A DNA stretch of 64,000 nt from Thaumasiovibrio subtropicus (GCF_019703835.1 NZ_AP023054.1:1426001-1490000); one strand, 5' to 3'. Positions 34,599 through 43,729 are shown, counted from the first letter of the stretch. The notes: generated from the sequence alone by a model not told the origin. Numbers and translations are program-made.

Positions 34599-34985
34599 CT
34601 ACCGATTAACCTTGTAGTTAAGATCTTGAGCCTCGTCGCCTGTTATGCCGCGAAACCCCCAGCAGTGTTTAGGCTGCTCGTGTAGGGTGATTTCGATGTC
34701 AATCGGGTCTATCCCAATATCGGCTTCGATTTTTTGAAAGAGCGCATGAATGAGGGCTTTTTTCGTCTCAGTTCGTCTACCTTCCATCATGTTTATCTCG
34801 ATGACAGTGTAGGCATCTGAGCGGCCTCCGGGGTAGTAGAAATCCTCTTTGTCTAGAGGAAGAAAACGGTGTGCCCGTTTGTCTTCTGGCATACCCAGTA
34901 CGTCTCGCATACATTGGTGAATTACATCAGAGAGTTGGGACTTGATCGGATTAAGGTGTGACTTAATACCATAGATGAGGATCAT
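34599..34985 (-). CDS. Tautomerase-family protein
   Basis: 128 residues, a double-length tautomerase-superfamily protein (L-N-P-I-K-S-Q-L-S-D-V-I-H, R-F-L-P-L-D-K-E-D-F, E-I-N-M-M-E-G-R, L-H-E-Q-P-K-H-C-W-G). The mature N-terminus would be Ile, not the catalytic Pro-1 of 4-oxalocrotonate tautomerase. This subgroup seems normally to start M-I-L-I-Y-G, so its chemistry may differ. The start is preceded by GGAATAAAA. Stands alone; substrate unknown. Confidence 0.75.
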   Translation of the reverse strand: MILIYGIKSHLNPIKSQLSDVIHQCMRDVLGMPEDKRAHRFLPLDKEDFYYPGGRSDAYTVIEINMMEGRRTETKKALIHALFQKIEADIGIDPIDIEITLHEQPKHCWGFRGITGDEAQDLNYKVNR

Positions 34986-35164
34986 TTTTATTCCTTAAAG
35001 TTTTAATGGTGCGCCAGATAAAGCATAACCTTGTACAGTTTTGATTATTGTTCTTACTTCCATTACATAATAATCCATCTCAATAATTCAAATGTAAACA
35101 AATGAAATGCCCACTTCGACAGTTTTCTGGTCGTAGTAGCAATATATCAAGCTACATTGATATA
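34986..35164. other. AT-rich region upstream of the tautomerase gene
   Basis: About 180 AT-rich nt between the tautomerase start and the MITE-like element. Presumed promoter region; no motif singled out. Confidence 0.4.
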
Positions 35165-35443
35165 TATACTCTAATCACCTCAAGATGCTTGTTCAGCGAG
35201 AATGTCTAGGTTTGCCATCGAGGCACTGCTTTGACGTTCTAGTGGACTAAATCAAAAAGCAGTAACAAAGGTGGCGAGCCTAGAAAACCCGCCCTTCGGG
35301 AGGCGACTAGCGCCCCGATTTCTGCGTTAAATGTGTTTGAAAGGGGAAAGTCATTTCTTTACATCTTTGCCTTGGTATCTTTACCTTGACTTCGACGCAC
35401 TAGTCAGCTTCTGAATCCTGCATCTTGAGGTGACTTGAGTATA
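35165..35443. mobile_element. 279-bp MITE-like element with 24-bp terminal inverted repeats
   Basis: The left end (35165-35188) begins TATACTC and ends CCTCAAGATGC; the right end (35420-35443) is its reverse complement at 22 of 24 positions. It is non-coding and structured. TCTAGGTTTGCCA at 35215-35227 can pair with TGGCGAGCCTAGA about 45 nt further on, and a CCC-TTC-GGG turn lies in the middle. Single or partial copies of the same terminal repeat occur at 7757, 8948 and 24390. No transposase inside; presumably mobilised in trans. Confidence 0.7.
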
Positions 35444-35461
35444 AATGAGAAGGAGACAGTA

Positions 35462-36526
35462 ATGAGAAATTTAATTTGGTTGTCAATGCCCAAGTTTTAT
35501 TCGTTACTTTGGGTTAAGGGAAATGACTATTATGACGCACTGTTCTACCCAGTAGAAGCGGGAGACAAAGCACATATTAAAGAGTTGCAAAGAGCGAAAG
35601 AAGGTGGATTTATTGTTGTTGAGGAAAATAAAGCCCCTTTAGTCTGTAATAGTGTAGAAGAATTGGACAGCGACGGGGAAGTATTGGTTGTACCCGGTGT
35701 TGGTTCGAGTTCGCTTGGAGCCGCGGCGTTCGCTCGTGAAGTACTTGAGAATATGGCAAGTTTTGATCCTAATATTCGCAAGGTGATGGGTGTTGTTGTT
35801 GGCTACGGTAGTGATGATATTGTGAGTGAAGGGATGGAGGGGTGGTTCAACTTTAGTCATCCAGAGCGGATGTCACAGTTATACGATCATATGGTTAAGG
35901 TCGGGAATGCCAGTAATCCTTACGCCAATCTCTTTTCAATGAAAACTTTCTTTCAAAACCAGAGGAATGATTTTCAACAGGGTTGTTTAGAGGTAAGCAA
36001 TATTATTAAACTGCTATCGAAGCAAAACATAAAGTATATTGTCGCGCATAGCAAAGGTAGCCTTGTGACAGCCTTAGCGCTCGAAAAGTATGCGGAAATA
36101 GAAGCCTCCGGAACAGGCAAAACGAAGCTGTCAGCACTCACTGTGATTACGCTAGGCGCTGTCTCTGAAATGCCAACCAGTTTGAAGGGTTGTTTTCAGT
36201 TCCTTGGCGATAATGATCACCTTGGAGAAGTTAATTCAAGCTTTGGTGAGCCCTATATTGTGCTAAAGAATACCGGGCATAGTTTAAGTAAAAAATCCCA
36301 GACTGCCGAATACTGTCATGGTTGCAAACATCGCAATGCGAAATATTTATGCTACTCGCAGCATCATTTCGCATCATGGCTGGGTCTTTTTCAGGGAAAA
36401 GCATTTGATTTAAACCCACCTTGCTCACTGTTTGAAAAAGATGAGAGCTGCAAACCGATTGAAATTGAAAAGGTATTTAAGTCGATTGGATATTTGTCGT
36501 TAGCCGAAGCAGCACTTTCAAGTTGA
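35462..36526 (+). CDS. Unrecognised protein with alpha/beta-hydrolase-like serine motif
   Basis: 354 residues from the ATG at 35462 with AAGGAGA 6 nt upstream; the RBS lies just outside the right end of the MITE-like element. A hydrophobic strand followed by I-V-A-H-S-K-G-S-L-V-T-A-L-A-L (about residue 200) resembles a lipase/hydrolase nucleophile elbow, with A-x-S-x-G-S. Other candidate features are V-V-P-G-V-G-S-S-S-L-G near residue 85 and a Cys/His-rich stretch C-H-G-C-K-H-R-N-A-K-Y-L-C-Y-S-Q-H-H near residue 290. No signal peptide. More AT-rich than the catabolic genes, suggesting acquisition. Family not recognised. Confidence 0.6.
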   Translation: MRNLIWLSMPKFYSLLWVKGNDYYDALFYPVEAGDKAHIKELQRAKEGGFIVVEENKAPLVCNSVEELDSDGEVLVVPGVGSSSLGAAAFAREVLENMASFDPNIRKVMGVVVGYGSDDIVSEGMEGWFNFSHPERMSQLYDHMVKVGNASNPYANLFSMKTFFQNQRNDFQQGCLEVSNIIKLLSKQNIKYIVAHSKGSLVTALALEKYAEIEASGTGKTKLSALTVITLGAVSEMPTSLKGCFQFLGDNDHLGEVNSSFGEPYIVLKNTGHSLSKKSQTAEYCHGCKHRNAKYLCYSQHHFASWLGLFQGKAFDLNPPCSLFEKDESCKPIEIEKVFKSIGYLSLAEAALSS

Positions 36527-36626
36527 GAGTATCGTTCTTTTAATCTGATGGGATTTCATCCCCAAAATGTCATATCGCGCTGCTACGCTTAAAGATGAAA
36601 GTTATATGACACTGAGTGAGTACGGT

Positions 36627-37796
36627 ATGAAAATCACAGTTGTGGGATGTGGGTATGTTGGGCTATCTAATGCAATCTTACTTTCGCAAAAGCATGAGGT
36701 GGTTGCCTGCGATGTTTCGCAGGAGCGGGTAGCGCTGATTAATCAAGGAAAGTCACCGTTTCATGATGCTGAAATTGAAGCGTATCTGGCCGAAAAGTCA
36801 TTACGATTGACGGCGACGACAGACAAAATATTGGCCTATGAAGGCGCGGATTTTGTCATTGTGGCCACCCCAACTAACTACGATCCGGACACAAACTATT
36901 TTGATACCTCTTCGGTCGAGAGCGTGATAGAGGAAGTGACACACAATGCGCCGCACAGTGTGTTGGTGATCAAATCAACCGTGCCTGTTGGTTTCACGGA
37001 ACAAGTGCGAGAGAGATATCACAACCCAAACATTGTTTTTTCTCCCGAGTTTTTAAGAGAGGGTAAAGCGCTCTACGATAATCTCTTCCCATCTCGGATT
37101 ATTGTGGGTGAGATTTCAGACAGAGCAGAGCGCTTTGCCAATCTGTTAGCGGATTGTGCAGAGAAAACCGATATCCCCATTAAGTTGATTAACTCAACGG
37201 AAGCGGAAGCCGTAAAGCTCTTTTCAAATACGTATCTTGCGATGCGAGTGGCGTACTTTAATGAGTTAGATACATACGCTGAGACACACCATCTGAGTAG
37301 CCGCGAAATCATTGAAGGGGTGTGCTTGGATCCGCGTATTGGCAAGCATTATAATAATCCTTCTTTTGGTTATGGGGGCTACTGCTTACCGAAAGATACC
37401 CGACAACTACTGGCGAATTACGATAAGGTGCCAAACAATCTGATTGCGGCCATTGTTGAGGCTAATACGACACGAAAAGACTTCGTCGCCCGCCAAGTGT
37501 GGGAGAAAAATCCCGCCGTGGTCGGCATATTCCGGTTAGTGATGAAGTCAGGGTCTGATAACTTCCGTAGTTCAAGTATTCAGGGCGTCATGAAGCGGAT
37601 TAAAGCGAAAGGTATTCAAGTTGTCGTCTACGAACCATCACTCGATGAATCACACTTTTATCACTCGGAAGTGATTAAAGATTTAGACGCGTTTAAAGCG
37701 ATGAGTGATGTGATTATTTCTAACCGGATGAGCGATGAGCTGGAAGATGTGGTAGAGAAAGTCTATACCCGAGATCTGTTTAATAGTGATAGTTAG
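36627..37796 (+). CDS. ugd: UDP-glucose 6-dehydrogenase
   Basis: 389 residues from the ATG at 36627, where the Rossmann motif starts at once ([11 protein letters not shown]). Other marks are [19 protein letters not shown], the Lys/Asn region [13 protein letters not shown] and the catalytic Cys in [11 protein letters not shown]. It makes UDP-glucuronate for capsule, O-antigen or lipid A sugars. No glycosyltransferase genes are adjacent, so it is an isolated copy. Closed by a strong terminator. Confidence 0.9.
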   Translation: MKITVVGCGYVGLSNAILLSQKHEVVACDVSQERVALINQGKSPFHDAEIEAYLAEKSLRLTATTDKILAYEGADFVIVATPTNYDPDTNYFDTSSVESVIEEVTHNAPHSVLVIKSTVPVGFTEQVRERYHNPNIVFSPEFLREGKALYDNLFPSRIIVGEISDRAERFANLLADCAEKTDIPIKLINSTEAEAVKLFSNTYLAMRVAYFNELDTYAETHHLSSREIIEGVCLDPRIGKHYNNPSFGYGGYCLPKDTRQLLANYDKVPNNLIAAIVEANTTRKDFVARQVWEKNPAVVGIFRLVMKSGSDNFRSSSIQGVMKRIKAKGIQVVVYEPSLDESHFYHSEVIKDLDAFKAMSDVIISNRMSDELEDVVEKVYTRDLFNSDS

Positions 37797-37819
37797 TGCC
37801 ATGCATTGATCAACATAAG

Positions 37820-37846
37820 AATCCCACTGAGTGTGGGATTTTTTTA
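37820..37846 (+). terminator. Rho-independent terminator after ugd
   Basis: Stem AATCCCAC/GTGGGATT with a 5-nt loop (37820-37840) and a T-run to 37846. Confidence 0.88.
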
Positions 37847-37941
37847 TGGGTTGGAAGTCACCTTCTCTTGTTCAGTGCTGCTGCTCTGTTGGTAGAGCCA
37901 GTGAATGGTATAGAGATTAAAGAGAATGAAGGTCGCTTCCA

Positions 37942-38574
37942 TCATTTCGGGTTAACCATCTTGCTGTTCATAAAGCTCTTTACACTATGGAGGAGCGGGA
38001 TTTTGGACTCATTGCTTTGGGTAATCGCTGGGATCATTGAGAGTTGAGCGAGTGCGATGGCATCAATGTCATGACGCTGTTGTTGGCGATTTAGCGTCTC
38101 AGCAACCGCGTGATAATAGGCTTGAGTATTGCCTTTAAGAAAGTGATTCCATGCGTCATCACAGAGTACGAAATCAATTTGACTGTGGGTATTTAGTCGA
38201 GTAAAGAGTTGTTTCGTCGGTGTTAGCGTACTGGGTGCCGCGACGATCACGGCGACGCGCGAAAATGGCTGGGTGTCAATTGCAAGTTGCCTATCGACCC
38301 GTATGACCGTTGTCGATGGGCCGACGGCAGTGTTTTCAGCAATATCGCCCAGCGTTGAGCAGGTACAAACCACCAGGTCGGTCTCTGCTGTAGCGAGAGA
38401 TTGAATAGCTGCTTGCGTCGCTTGAATATGTTTAGGCAGAAATCCGTCGCGTCCAATATTGTGGAGTAGTTCAGGCATGACTTTATGGGTTGCCAGTATG
38501 TCAGATCGTTGTGCCAAGTAGGGTTGAAAGTGACCAATATTACTGTCGACAGTGTGGAGAAAGGTAATTTTCAT
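37942..38574 (-). CDS. Aspartate/glutamate racemase-family protein
   Basis: 210 residues. The N-terminus K-I-T-F-L-H-T-V-D-S-N-I is followed by V-V-C-T-C-S-T-L-G (conserved Cys about residue 70, as in Asp/Glu racemases) and A-L-A-Q-L-S-M (usually the region of the second Cys, here absent). The loss of one of the two cysteines makes racemase activity doubtful. It is the last gene in line with the uxaC-uxuB-TRAP genes, separated from uxaC by a small hairpin, so it may be a hitchhiker in the hexuronate operon. Confidence 0.72.
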   Translation of the reverse strand: MKITFLHTVDSNIGHFQPYLAQRSDILATHKVMPELLHNIGRDGFLPKHIQATQAAIQSLATAETDLVVCTCSTLGDIAENTAVGPSTTVIRVDRQLAIDTQPFSRVAVIVAAPSTLTPTKQLFTRLNTHSQIDFVLCDDAWNHFLKGNTQAYYHAVAETLNRQQQRHDIDAIALAQLSMIPAITQSNESKIPLLHSVKSFMNSKMVNPK

Positions 38575-38593
38575 AGCGGCCTTATTGAAAATG

Positions 38594-38612
38594 AGGGCTC
38601 ACAAAGAGCCCT
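38594..38612 (-). other. Stem-loop after uxaC
   Basis: AGGGCTC (38594-38600) and GAGCCCT (38606-38612) with a 5-nt loop, between the uxaC stop and the racemase-family start. On the transcribed strand it is followed by CATTTTC, so at most a weak terminator. Confidence 0.55.
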
Positions 38613-38632
38613 AATATGAAGATGTCTTAAGC

Positions 38633-40051
38633 TCAAGCATTGGGTATTGAGAAATAGCGTTTGGCATTATAGAAACAGATATCCTGAACAAGTTTGCCGA
38701 GCCATTTTTCATCGTTGGGCACTTCGCCATATTGAACCCACTGCCCAATCATATTACAGAGAATACGGCGGAAGTACTCATGCCGTGTGTAAGAGAGAAA
38801 ACTGCGTGAGTCCGTCAGCATACCGACAAACTGGCTCAGAAGCCCAAGCTGAGACAACTGCTCCATTTGGCGCTGCATACCGTCTTTTTGGTCGTTGAAC
38901 CACCAGCCAGAGCCAAACTGGATTTTGCCCCCTATACCGCCGCCTTGGAAGTTGCCTACCATGGTTGCCATCATCTCATTGTCTCTTGGGTTGAGGCAGT
39001 AAAGGATGGTTTTCGGCAGTTCGTTGGTGTTATCCATGGCATCTAACAAATTGGCGAGCTCAAACGCAAACGGGCGATCGCCAATGGAATCATAGCCTGC
39101 GTCTGCGCCCAGTAATGCAAACATGCGAGAACTGTTATTGCGCTGCGCGCCAATGTGGAGCTGCATGACCCAACCTCGCGCTGCGTATTGTTTACCCAAC
39201 CAAACCTGAACCGCCGTTGAGAACTGGGCGACTTCGGTATCGGTTAACGATTCGCCCTTGAGGCGGCGCGCGATGAGATCATCGAGCGTTGACTGATCTG
39301 GAATTGCCGCAAAGCGAACGATTTCGATGCCATGATCTGCCGCGCGACAGCCGTGCGCTGCAAAATGTGCCAAACGGCGTTCAAGTGCATCAAGTAAGTG
39401 CTGGAATGTCGAAATCTCGATATCGGCGGCTTTACCGAGTTCTGTCATGTAATCGGCAAAACCCTCTAACTCAATTTTGAAAGCGCGATCGGGACGCCAG
39501 CTTGGTGCAATTTCTACATCAAACTGGCTATCGTCGGCAATTTTTTTGTGATGTTCCAGTGTGTGAATAGGGTCATCGGTTGTGCCTGCCATAACGACAT
39601 TCATCTGCTTCATAATACCGCGAGCGCTGAACTCTGGGGTCGCGAGGCGCTCTTTGGCTTGATGCCAAATAGTCTCGGCGCTATCACTATTGAGCTGCAT
39701 GTCGGTAATACCGAAAGGACGTCGTAGTTCTAAGTGAGTCCAGTGATAAAGTGGATTACCCAGTGTCAGAGGGACAGTTTTCGCCCAGGCTTGAAACTTT
39801 TCGTAATCGCTGGTGGTATCACCTGTGATCAGGGATTCATCAATGCCGGCTGCGCGCATCCCTCGCCATTTATAGTGATCGCCTTCTAGCCAGATTTGGG
39901 TCATGTTCTCAAACTGGCGATCGTCTGCGACCTCTTGTGGATTGAGATGGCAATGATAGTCATAAATGGGCATTGCCTTGGCATAGTCGTGATAAAGAGT
40001 GCGCGCAATGTCGTTGCTAAGTAAGAAGTCTTCACAAAGAAAAGTTTTCAT
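38633..40051 (-). CDS. uxaC: Uronate (glucuronate) isomerase
   Basis: 472 residues, the normal UxaC length. Amidohydrolase-fold marks are [11 protein letters not shown] at the N-terminus, [19 protein letters not shown] (about residue 300) and [16 protein letters not shown] near the end. It converts D-glucuronate to D-fructuronate. The start has GAGGAA upstream. It stands in one orientation with uxuB and the TRAP permeases. Confidence 0.95.
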   Translation of the reverse strand: MKTFLCEDFLLSNDIARTLYHDYAKAMPIYDYHCHLNPQEVADDRQFENMTQIWLEGDHYKWRGMRAAGIDESLITGDTTSDYEKFQAWAKTVPLTLGNPLYHWTHLELRRPFGITDMQLNSDSAETIWHQAKERLATPEFSARGIMKQMNVVMAGTTDDPIHTLEHHKKIADDSQFDVEIAPSWRPDRAFKIELEGFADYMTELGKAADIEISTFQHLLDALERRLAHFAAHGCRAADHGIEIVRFAAIPDQSTLDDLIARRLKGESLTDTEVAQFSTAVQVWLGKQYAARGWVMQLHIGAQRNNSSRMFALLGADAGYDSIGDRPFAFELANLLDAMDNTNELPKTILYCLNPRDNEMMATMVGNFQGGGIGGKIQFGSGWWFNDQKDGMQRQMEQLSQLGLLSQFVGMLTDSRSFLSYTRHEYFRRILCNMIGQWVQYGEVPNDEKWLGKLVQDICFYNAKRYFSIPNA

Positions 40052-40063
40052 TGTTGTTCCTCG

Positions 40064-40085
40064 GCCCCCACGAGCATGTGGGGGC
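40064..40085 (-). other. GC-rich stem-loop between uxuB and uxaC
   Basis: GCCCCCAC (40064-40071) and GTGGGGGC (40078-40085), perfect 8-bp stem with a 6-nt loop, no T-run. Confidence 0.65.
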
Positions 40086-40104
40086 AGTGATGATTGTTGT
40101 TAGA

Positions 40105-41574
40105 TTATTGGCACAGGGAAGCGACAGCGTGTCGAGCACCATGGTCACAGAGGTGTTGATAAGCATCAATCACGGCATTAACGAACTTCGCCTCTTTCGG
40201 TAAGTCGGTGCCGAATATGCTCTCGAGAGCGAGGAGTTGGCGTGCAGCTTGGGTAGAGATACCTGCTTGCGCATAAAGTGCTTGGAATTGGTCAATCATG
40301 GGATCGCGAACATCGATGGTGTTGCCTTGCTCATCCTGACCTGCAATGTAGCGCATCCAACCCGCTACCCCCATAGCTAGCCATGAGAACTCACTGCCAT
40401 TGGCGAGGTGATAGCGTAAGCTTCCGCCCAAGCGTTGAGGAATTTTCTGGCTGCCATCCATCGCAATCTGCCAAGTTTGGTGCTTTAAGCTTGGGTTGGT
40501 GAAACGGTCGATAAGCAGACGCGCATAGCTTTCTAAATCTGTGCCCTCAGGCATGTTGAGCGACGGCGCTTGCGCTTGCATCATCATGTCATAGGCGGCT
40601 TGTCGATAGTGTGGATTGGTCATCGTGTCTGAGATGTGGGCATAGCCACCGAGATAACCTAAGTAAGCCAAGAAAGAGTGGCTGCCGTTGAGCATACGTA
40701 ATTTCATCTCTTCATACGGCACCACATCAGTAACGAACTCCGCACCAGCGATATCCCAATCAGGTCGGCCATTCACAAAGTTGTCTTCAATCACCCACTG
40801 ACGAAATGGCTCACAAGCGATACCACAAGGGTCAGCAACGCCGACAAGTGAGGCAATTTCATCGAGTGTTTCTGCTGTGGCGGCAGGCACAATTCGATCA
40901 ACCATAGTGCAAGGGAAAGTAACGTTTGACTCAATCCAACTTGCCAACTCGGTATCAATGAGGTGCGCGTAATCCATGATAGCGGCGCGAGCAACATGGC
41001 CATTTTCTTGGACGTTATCGCACGACATGACAGTAAAGGCGGTCAGGTTGCGATCCCTGCGGCGGCGAAGCGCTTCTACAATGTAACCAATGGCAGAGTC
41101 AGGCGATTGCGGATGAGCGAGATCGGCCTTAATCAGCGGGTTTTCTTTGTCTAAGCGTCCTGAAGCCGGGTCCGCGCAGTAGCCTTTTTCTGTGATGGTC
41201 ATCGAAACAATGGCGACTTGAGGCTCGGCCATTTTTTCGAGCACCGCTTCCTGCCCTTCGAAGGTGGGATGAAGGGATTCCGTCACGGCGCCAATCAGTT
41301 TAATGTCGGTTTTGTCCGCCCCTTTTTCCGCGACAGTATAGAGGTGATCTTGGGCACGTAACTGGGTAATGAGTGCTTCGCCACCAAAAAGATTAATTTC
41401 ACAGATTCCCCAATCACTCTCTGTTTTGGTCAACATTTCATCAGTGAATAGGGCCTGGTGCGCACGATGAAATGCGCCAAAGCCGAGATGAACGATGCGT
41501 GATTTTAAGTGTTGGCGAGCGTATTGAGGTTGCTGAACCTGAGGGTTTAGCTTAGCCGTAGCGACGTTGTCCAT
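40105..41574 (-). CDS. uxuB: D-mannonate oxidoreductase (fructuronate reductase)
   Basis: 489 residues. Long-chain mannitol-dehydrogenase family: N-terminal I-V-H-L-G-F-G-A-F-H-R-A-H-Q-A (NAD-binding), then T-I-T-E-K-G-Y, the family region D-N-V-Q-E-N-G, D-R-I-V-P and the catalytic Lys segment E-E-M-K-L-R-M-L-N-G-S-H-S. It reduces D-fructuronate to D-mannonate, the substrate of UxuA in the same locus. Downstream of the TRAP large permease across a hairpin-containing gap. Confidence 0.93.
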   Translation of the reverse strand: MDNVATAKLNPQVQQPQYARQHLKSRIVHLGFGAFHRAHQALFTDEMLTKTESDWGICEINLFGGEALITQLRAQDHLYTVAEKGADKTDIKLIGAVTESLHPTFEGQEAVLEKMAEPQVAIVSMTITEKGYCADPASGRLDKENPLIKADLAHPQSPDSAIGYIVEALRRRRDRNLTAFTVMSCDNVQENGHVARAAIMDYAHLIDTELASWIESNVTFPCTMVDRIVPAATAETLDEIASLVGVADPCGIACEPFRQWVIEDNFVNGRPDWDIAGAEFVTDVVPYEEMKLRMLNGSHSFLAYLGYLGGYAHISDTMTNPHYRQAAYDMMMQAQAPSLNMPEGTDLESYARLLIDRFTNPSLKHQTWQIAMDGSQKIPQRLGGSLRYHLANGSEFSWLAMGVAGWMRYIAGQDEQGNTIDVRDPMIDQFQALYAQAGISTQAARQLLALESIFGTDLPKEAKFVNAVIDAYQHLCDHGARHAVASLCQ

Positions 41575-41628
41575 GTTGATTCTCCAAGCTCTGCGGCTGG
41601 CAGAGTTAATCTGTATAACCTGAGTGAA

Positions 41629-41659
41629 GCGCGCCTACCGGTTAGGGACGGTAGCGCGC
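41629..41659 (-). other. GC-rich stem-loop between TRAP large permease and uxuB
   Basis: Eleven base pairs (41629-41640 with 41649-41659) with one bulged C and an 8-nt loop; no T-run on the transcribed strand. Possible processing or stability element. Confidence 0.65.
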
Positions 41660-41682
41660 AATGTTTCATTGTCTGTTTTTGG

Positions 41683-42984
41683 TTAGTAGCCTAAAACAAG
41701 GCGAGGCAAGAAGAGGCTGATTTCAGGAATAAAGGTCACCGCGGCCAATGCGGCGATAAGCGCAGCATAGAAAGGCAGTAACGGCTTAATGATCTTCTCG
41801 ATATTGACTTTGGCTACCGAGCAACCAATGAATAACGCACTACCGACAGGCGGTGTGCAAATACCGATAGCGAGATTAAATGTCATCATGATGCCGAAAT
41901 GCACTGGGTCGATGCCCATATCAAGTGCAATAGGCAAGAAGATAGGGGTAAAGATCAAAATCGCTGGTGTCATATCCATGAAGATGCCCACTATCAGCAG
42001 AATCAAATTGATAATCAGCAAAATAATGATCGGATTTTCAGAAACAGCCAGTAGTGCATCAGCAATCATGTAAGGGATATCTGCGTTGGCCATCGCCCAC
42101 GACATACCGGTTGAGGCACCAATCAGCAGGAGTACGATCGAGGTGGTGACAGCAGACTCTAGGATGATGCCCGGTAAATCTCTCAGCTTCACTTCGCGAT
42201 AAAAGACAACGGCGAGCATGAAGGTATAAACGACCGCGATTGCCGATGCTTCTGTGGCGGTAAAGACGCCACCGATGATGCCTCCCATGATGATCACGAT
42301 AAGGAGTAGAGAAGGCAGTGCCTTCACCGTGGTATCCCATACCATGGCTAAGCTTGGGCGCTCTGCGACTGGGTAACCGCGGCGTTTGGCGATAATGCCA
42401 GCCACGGCCATTAGGCTTAGCCCCATCAAGATGCCGGGTAGATAGCCAGCAAGGAAAAGTGCGGCAATTGACGTACCGCCTGATACGAGAGAGAAAACAA
42501 TGAGCGTGTTACTCGGCGGGATCAATAAGCCTGTTGGACAGGAGGTAATATTGACGGCAGCCGAGTAGTGTTCATCATAGCCATCGTTTTTTTGCAATGG
42601 TGCCATTGTGCCACCCACTGCGGCAGCGGAGGCAACAGCAGAACCAGAAATCGACCCAAACATCATGTTGGCCATGACGTTGACGTGGGCCAAGGAACCC
42701 GGTAGTCGTCCGCCCAGTACTTTGGCAAAATTGATCAAACGAATCGCAATGCCGCCTTGGTTCATGATGTTGCCGGCTAAGATAAAAAATGGGATCGCGA
42801 GTAGGGCAAAGTTATCTAATCCAGCGGCCATGCGTTGTGCGACAACGGCAATCGCGGGCTCCAGTGGTAACGACATGCAAATCGTCGCCAAACTGGCGAG
42901 GCCAATTGAAAATGAGACTGGGATACCAAGCAGCAGTAGGATCCCAAAGCTACCAAATAGGGTGAGTAAGACTTGCCAATCCAT
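41683..42984 (-). CDS. TRAP transporter large permease (DctM family)
   Basis: 433 residues with about twelve hydrophobic segments. Typical DctM/TRAP large-subunit stretches are G-I-P-V-S-F-S-I-G-L-A, F-F-I-L-A-G-N-I-M-N-Q-G-G-I-A and M-F-G-S-I-S-G-S-A-V-A-S-A-A-A-V-G-G. L-I-P-P-S-N-T-L-I-V-F and P-P-V-G-S-A-L-F complete the set. It provides sodium-driven uptake. Context with uxa/uxu genes predicts glucuronate or another hexuronate as substrate. Confidence 0.92.
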   Translation of the reverse strand: MDWQVLLTLFGSFGILLLLGIPVSFSIGLASLATICMSLPLEPAIAVVAQRMAAGLDNFALLAIPFFILAGNIMNQGGIAIRLINFAKVLGGRLPGSLAHVNVMANMMFGSISGSAVASAAAVGGTMAPLQKNDGYDEHYSAAVNITSCPTGLLIPPSNTLIVFSLVSGGTSIAALFLAGYLPGILMGLSLMAVAGIIAKRRGYPVAERPSLAMVWDTTVKALPSLLLIVIIMGGIIGGVFTATEASAIAVVYTFMLAVVFYREVKLRDLPGIILESAVTTSIVLLLIGASTGMSWAMANADIPYMIADALLAVSENPIIILLIINLILLIVGIFMDMTPAILIFTPIFLPIALDMGIDPVHFGIMMTFNLAIGICTPPVGSALFIGCSVAKVNIEKIIKPLLPFYAALIAALAAVTFIPEISLFLPRLVLGY

Positions 42985-43023
42985 AGGGATATTCCTTCAA
43001 TTAGTCGAAATCATTTCTAAACT

Positions 43024-43046
43024 AACGTGTTCATCAATAACACGTT
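43024..43046 (-). other. Stem-loop between TRAP small and large permease genes
   Basis: AACGTGTT (43024-43031) and AACACGTT (43039-43046), perfect 8-bp stem with a 7-nt loop. Confidence 0.6.
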
Positions 43047-43057
43047 GTGGGTATGAC

Positions 43058-43564
43058 TTATTGTTGTTGTGCTGTTTCACCTTCCCCGTGAATCAACTGT
43101 TGTACTTTTTCAGTCGCGAAGATCGCAGAGTAGAAGATCATGAGTGCGCCACTGATGGGTAGACAGAAATAGATGTAGCCCATGGACCAACCGAGCGCGG
43201 GGGTGATTTGCCCTGTTGCCAGCGTTTTCATTGCGAGGTTGCTACCGCCATAAACCAGTACGATGGCACTGAAAGCGGCAATAGCGAGTTGAATGAAAAT
43301 TTCATTGATGAGCTTACGTTTCCCTTTGAGCTTCATTGTCAGGAGATCGATTGCTAGGTGGCGCTTGACGCCTGTGGTGTAAGCCGCGCCAATGAGTGCG
43401 ACCCACATGAACAAGTAGCGAGCGAGTTCATCCGTAATGGTGCTTGGTTTGCCGATAACATAACGGGATATCACCTGCCAGATAACACAAAACACCAAAA
43501 AGGAAGAGAGTGACACGGTAAACCAAGAGAGCATCTTGTTTACATAGCCGATGAGTTTATTCAT
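43058..43564 (-). CDS. TRAP transporter small permease (DctQ family)
   Basis: 168 residues with four membrane segments. It has W-Q-V-I-S-R-Y-V-I-G-K-P and the conserved E-L-A-R-Y-L-F-M-W-V-A-L-I-G-A-A-Y characteristic of DctQ proteins. It forms the membrane complex with the large permease encoded 73 nt downstream. Divergent from the substrate-binding protein gene. Confidence 0.9.
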   Translation of the reverse strand: MNKLIGYVNKMLSWFTVSLSSFLVFCVIWQVISRYVIGKPSTITDELARYLFMWVALIGAAYTTGVKRHLAIDLLTMKLKGKRKLINEIFIQLAIAAFSAIVLVYGGSNLAMKTLATGQITPALGWSMGYIYFCLPISGALMIFYSAIFATEKVQQLIHGEGETAQQQ

Positions 43565-43583
43565 TGGGGTTATCCTTACTTAT

Positions 43584-43599
43584 AATTGGTAGCCCAATT
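43584..43599. promoter_or_regulatory. UxuR-like operator 1
   Basis: AATTGGTAGCCCAATT, perfect 6-bp arms, 20 bp before the TRAP small-permease start. Confidence 0.65.
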
Positions 43600-43695
43600 G
43601 TAGAGTTACTGATCTATCTTGACCGTTGGGGCTTTGAAACTGCACTGAGTATAGTTTTCAGGGTAGAAAAATACACGTGATCGACCTCACGTTTA

Positions 43696-43711
43696 AATTG
43701 GTTGACCAAAA
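43696..43711. promoter_or_regulatory. UxuR-like operator 2
   Basis: AATTGGTTGACCAAAA, in the divergent promoter region of the TRAP genes. Confidence 0.65.
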
Positions 43712-43729
43712 ACAGGCGTAAATTCGTGA

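Noticed and set aside
34377-34685. 102-codon plus-strand ORF between the DUF1287 and tautomerase genes
   Set aside because: It overlaps the signal-peptide end of one gene and the 3' end of the other on the opposite strand.
37796-38047. 83-codon plus-strand ORF after ugd
   Set aside because: It begins at the ugd stop, runs through the terminator and overlaps the better supported racemase-family gene on the other strand.
42608-43162. 184-codon plus-strand ORF across the TRAP permease genes
   Set aside because: Antisense shadow of two recognised genes; low-complexity residue mix.
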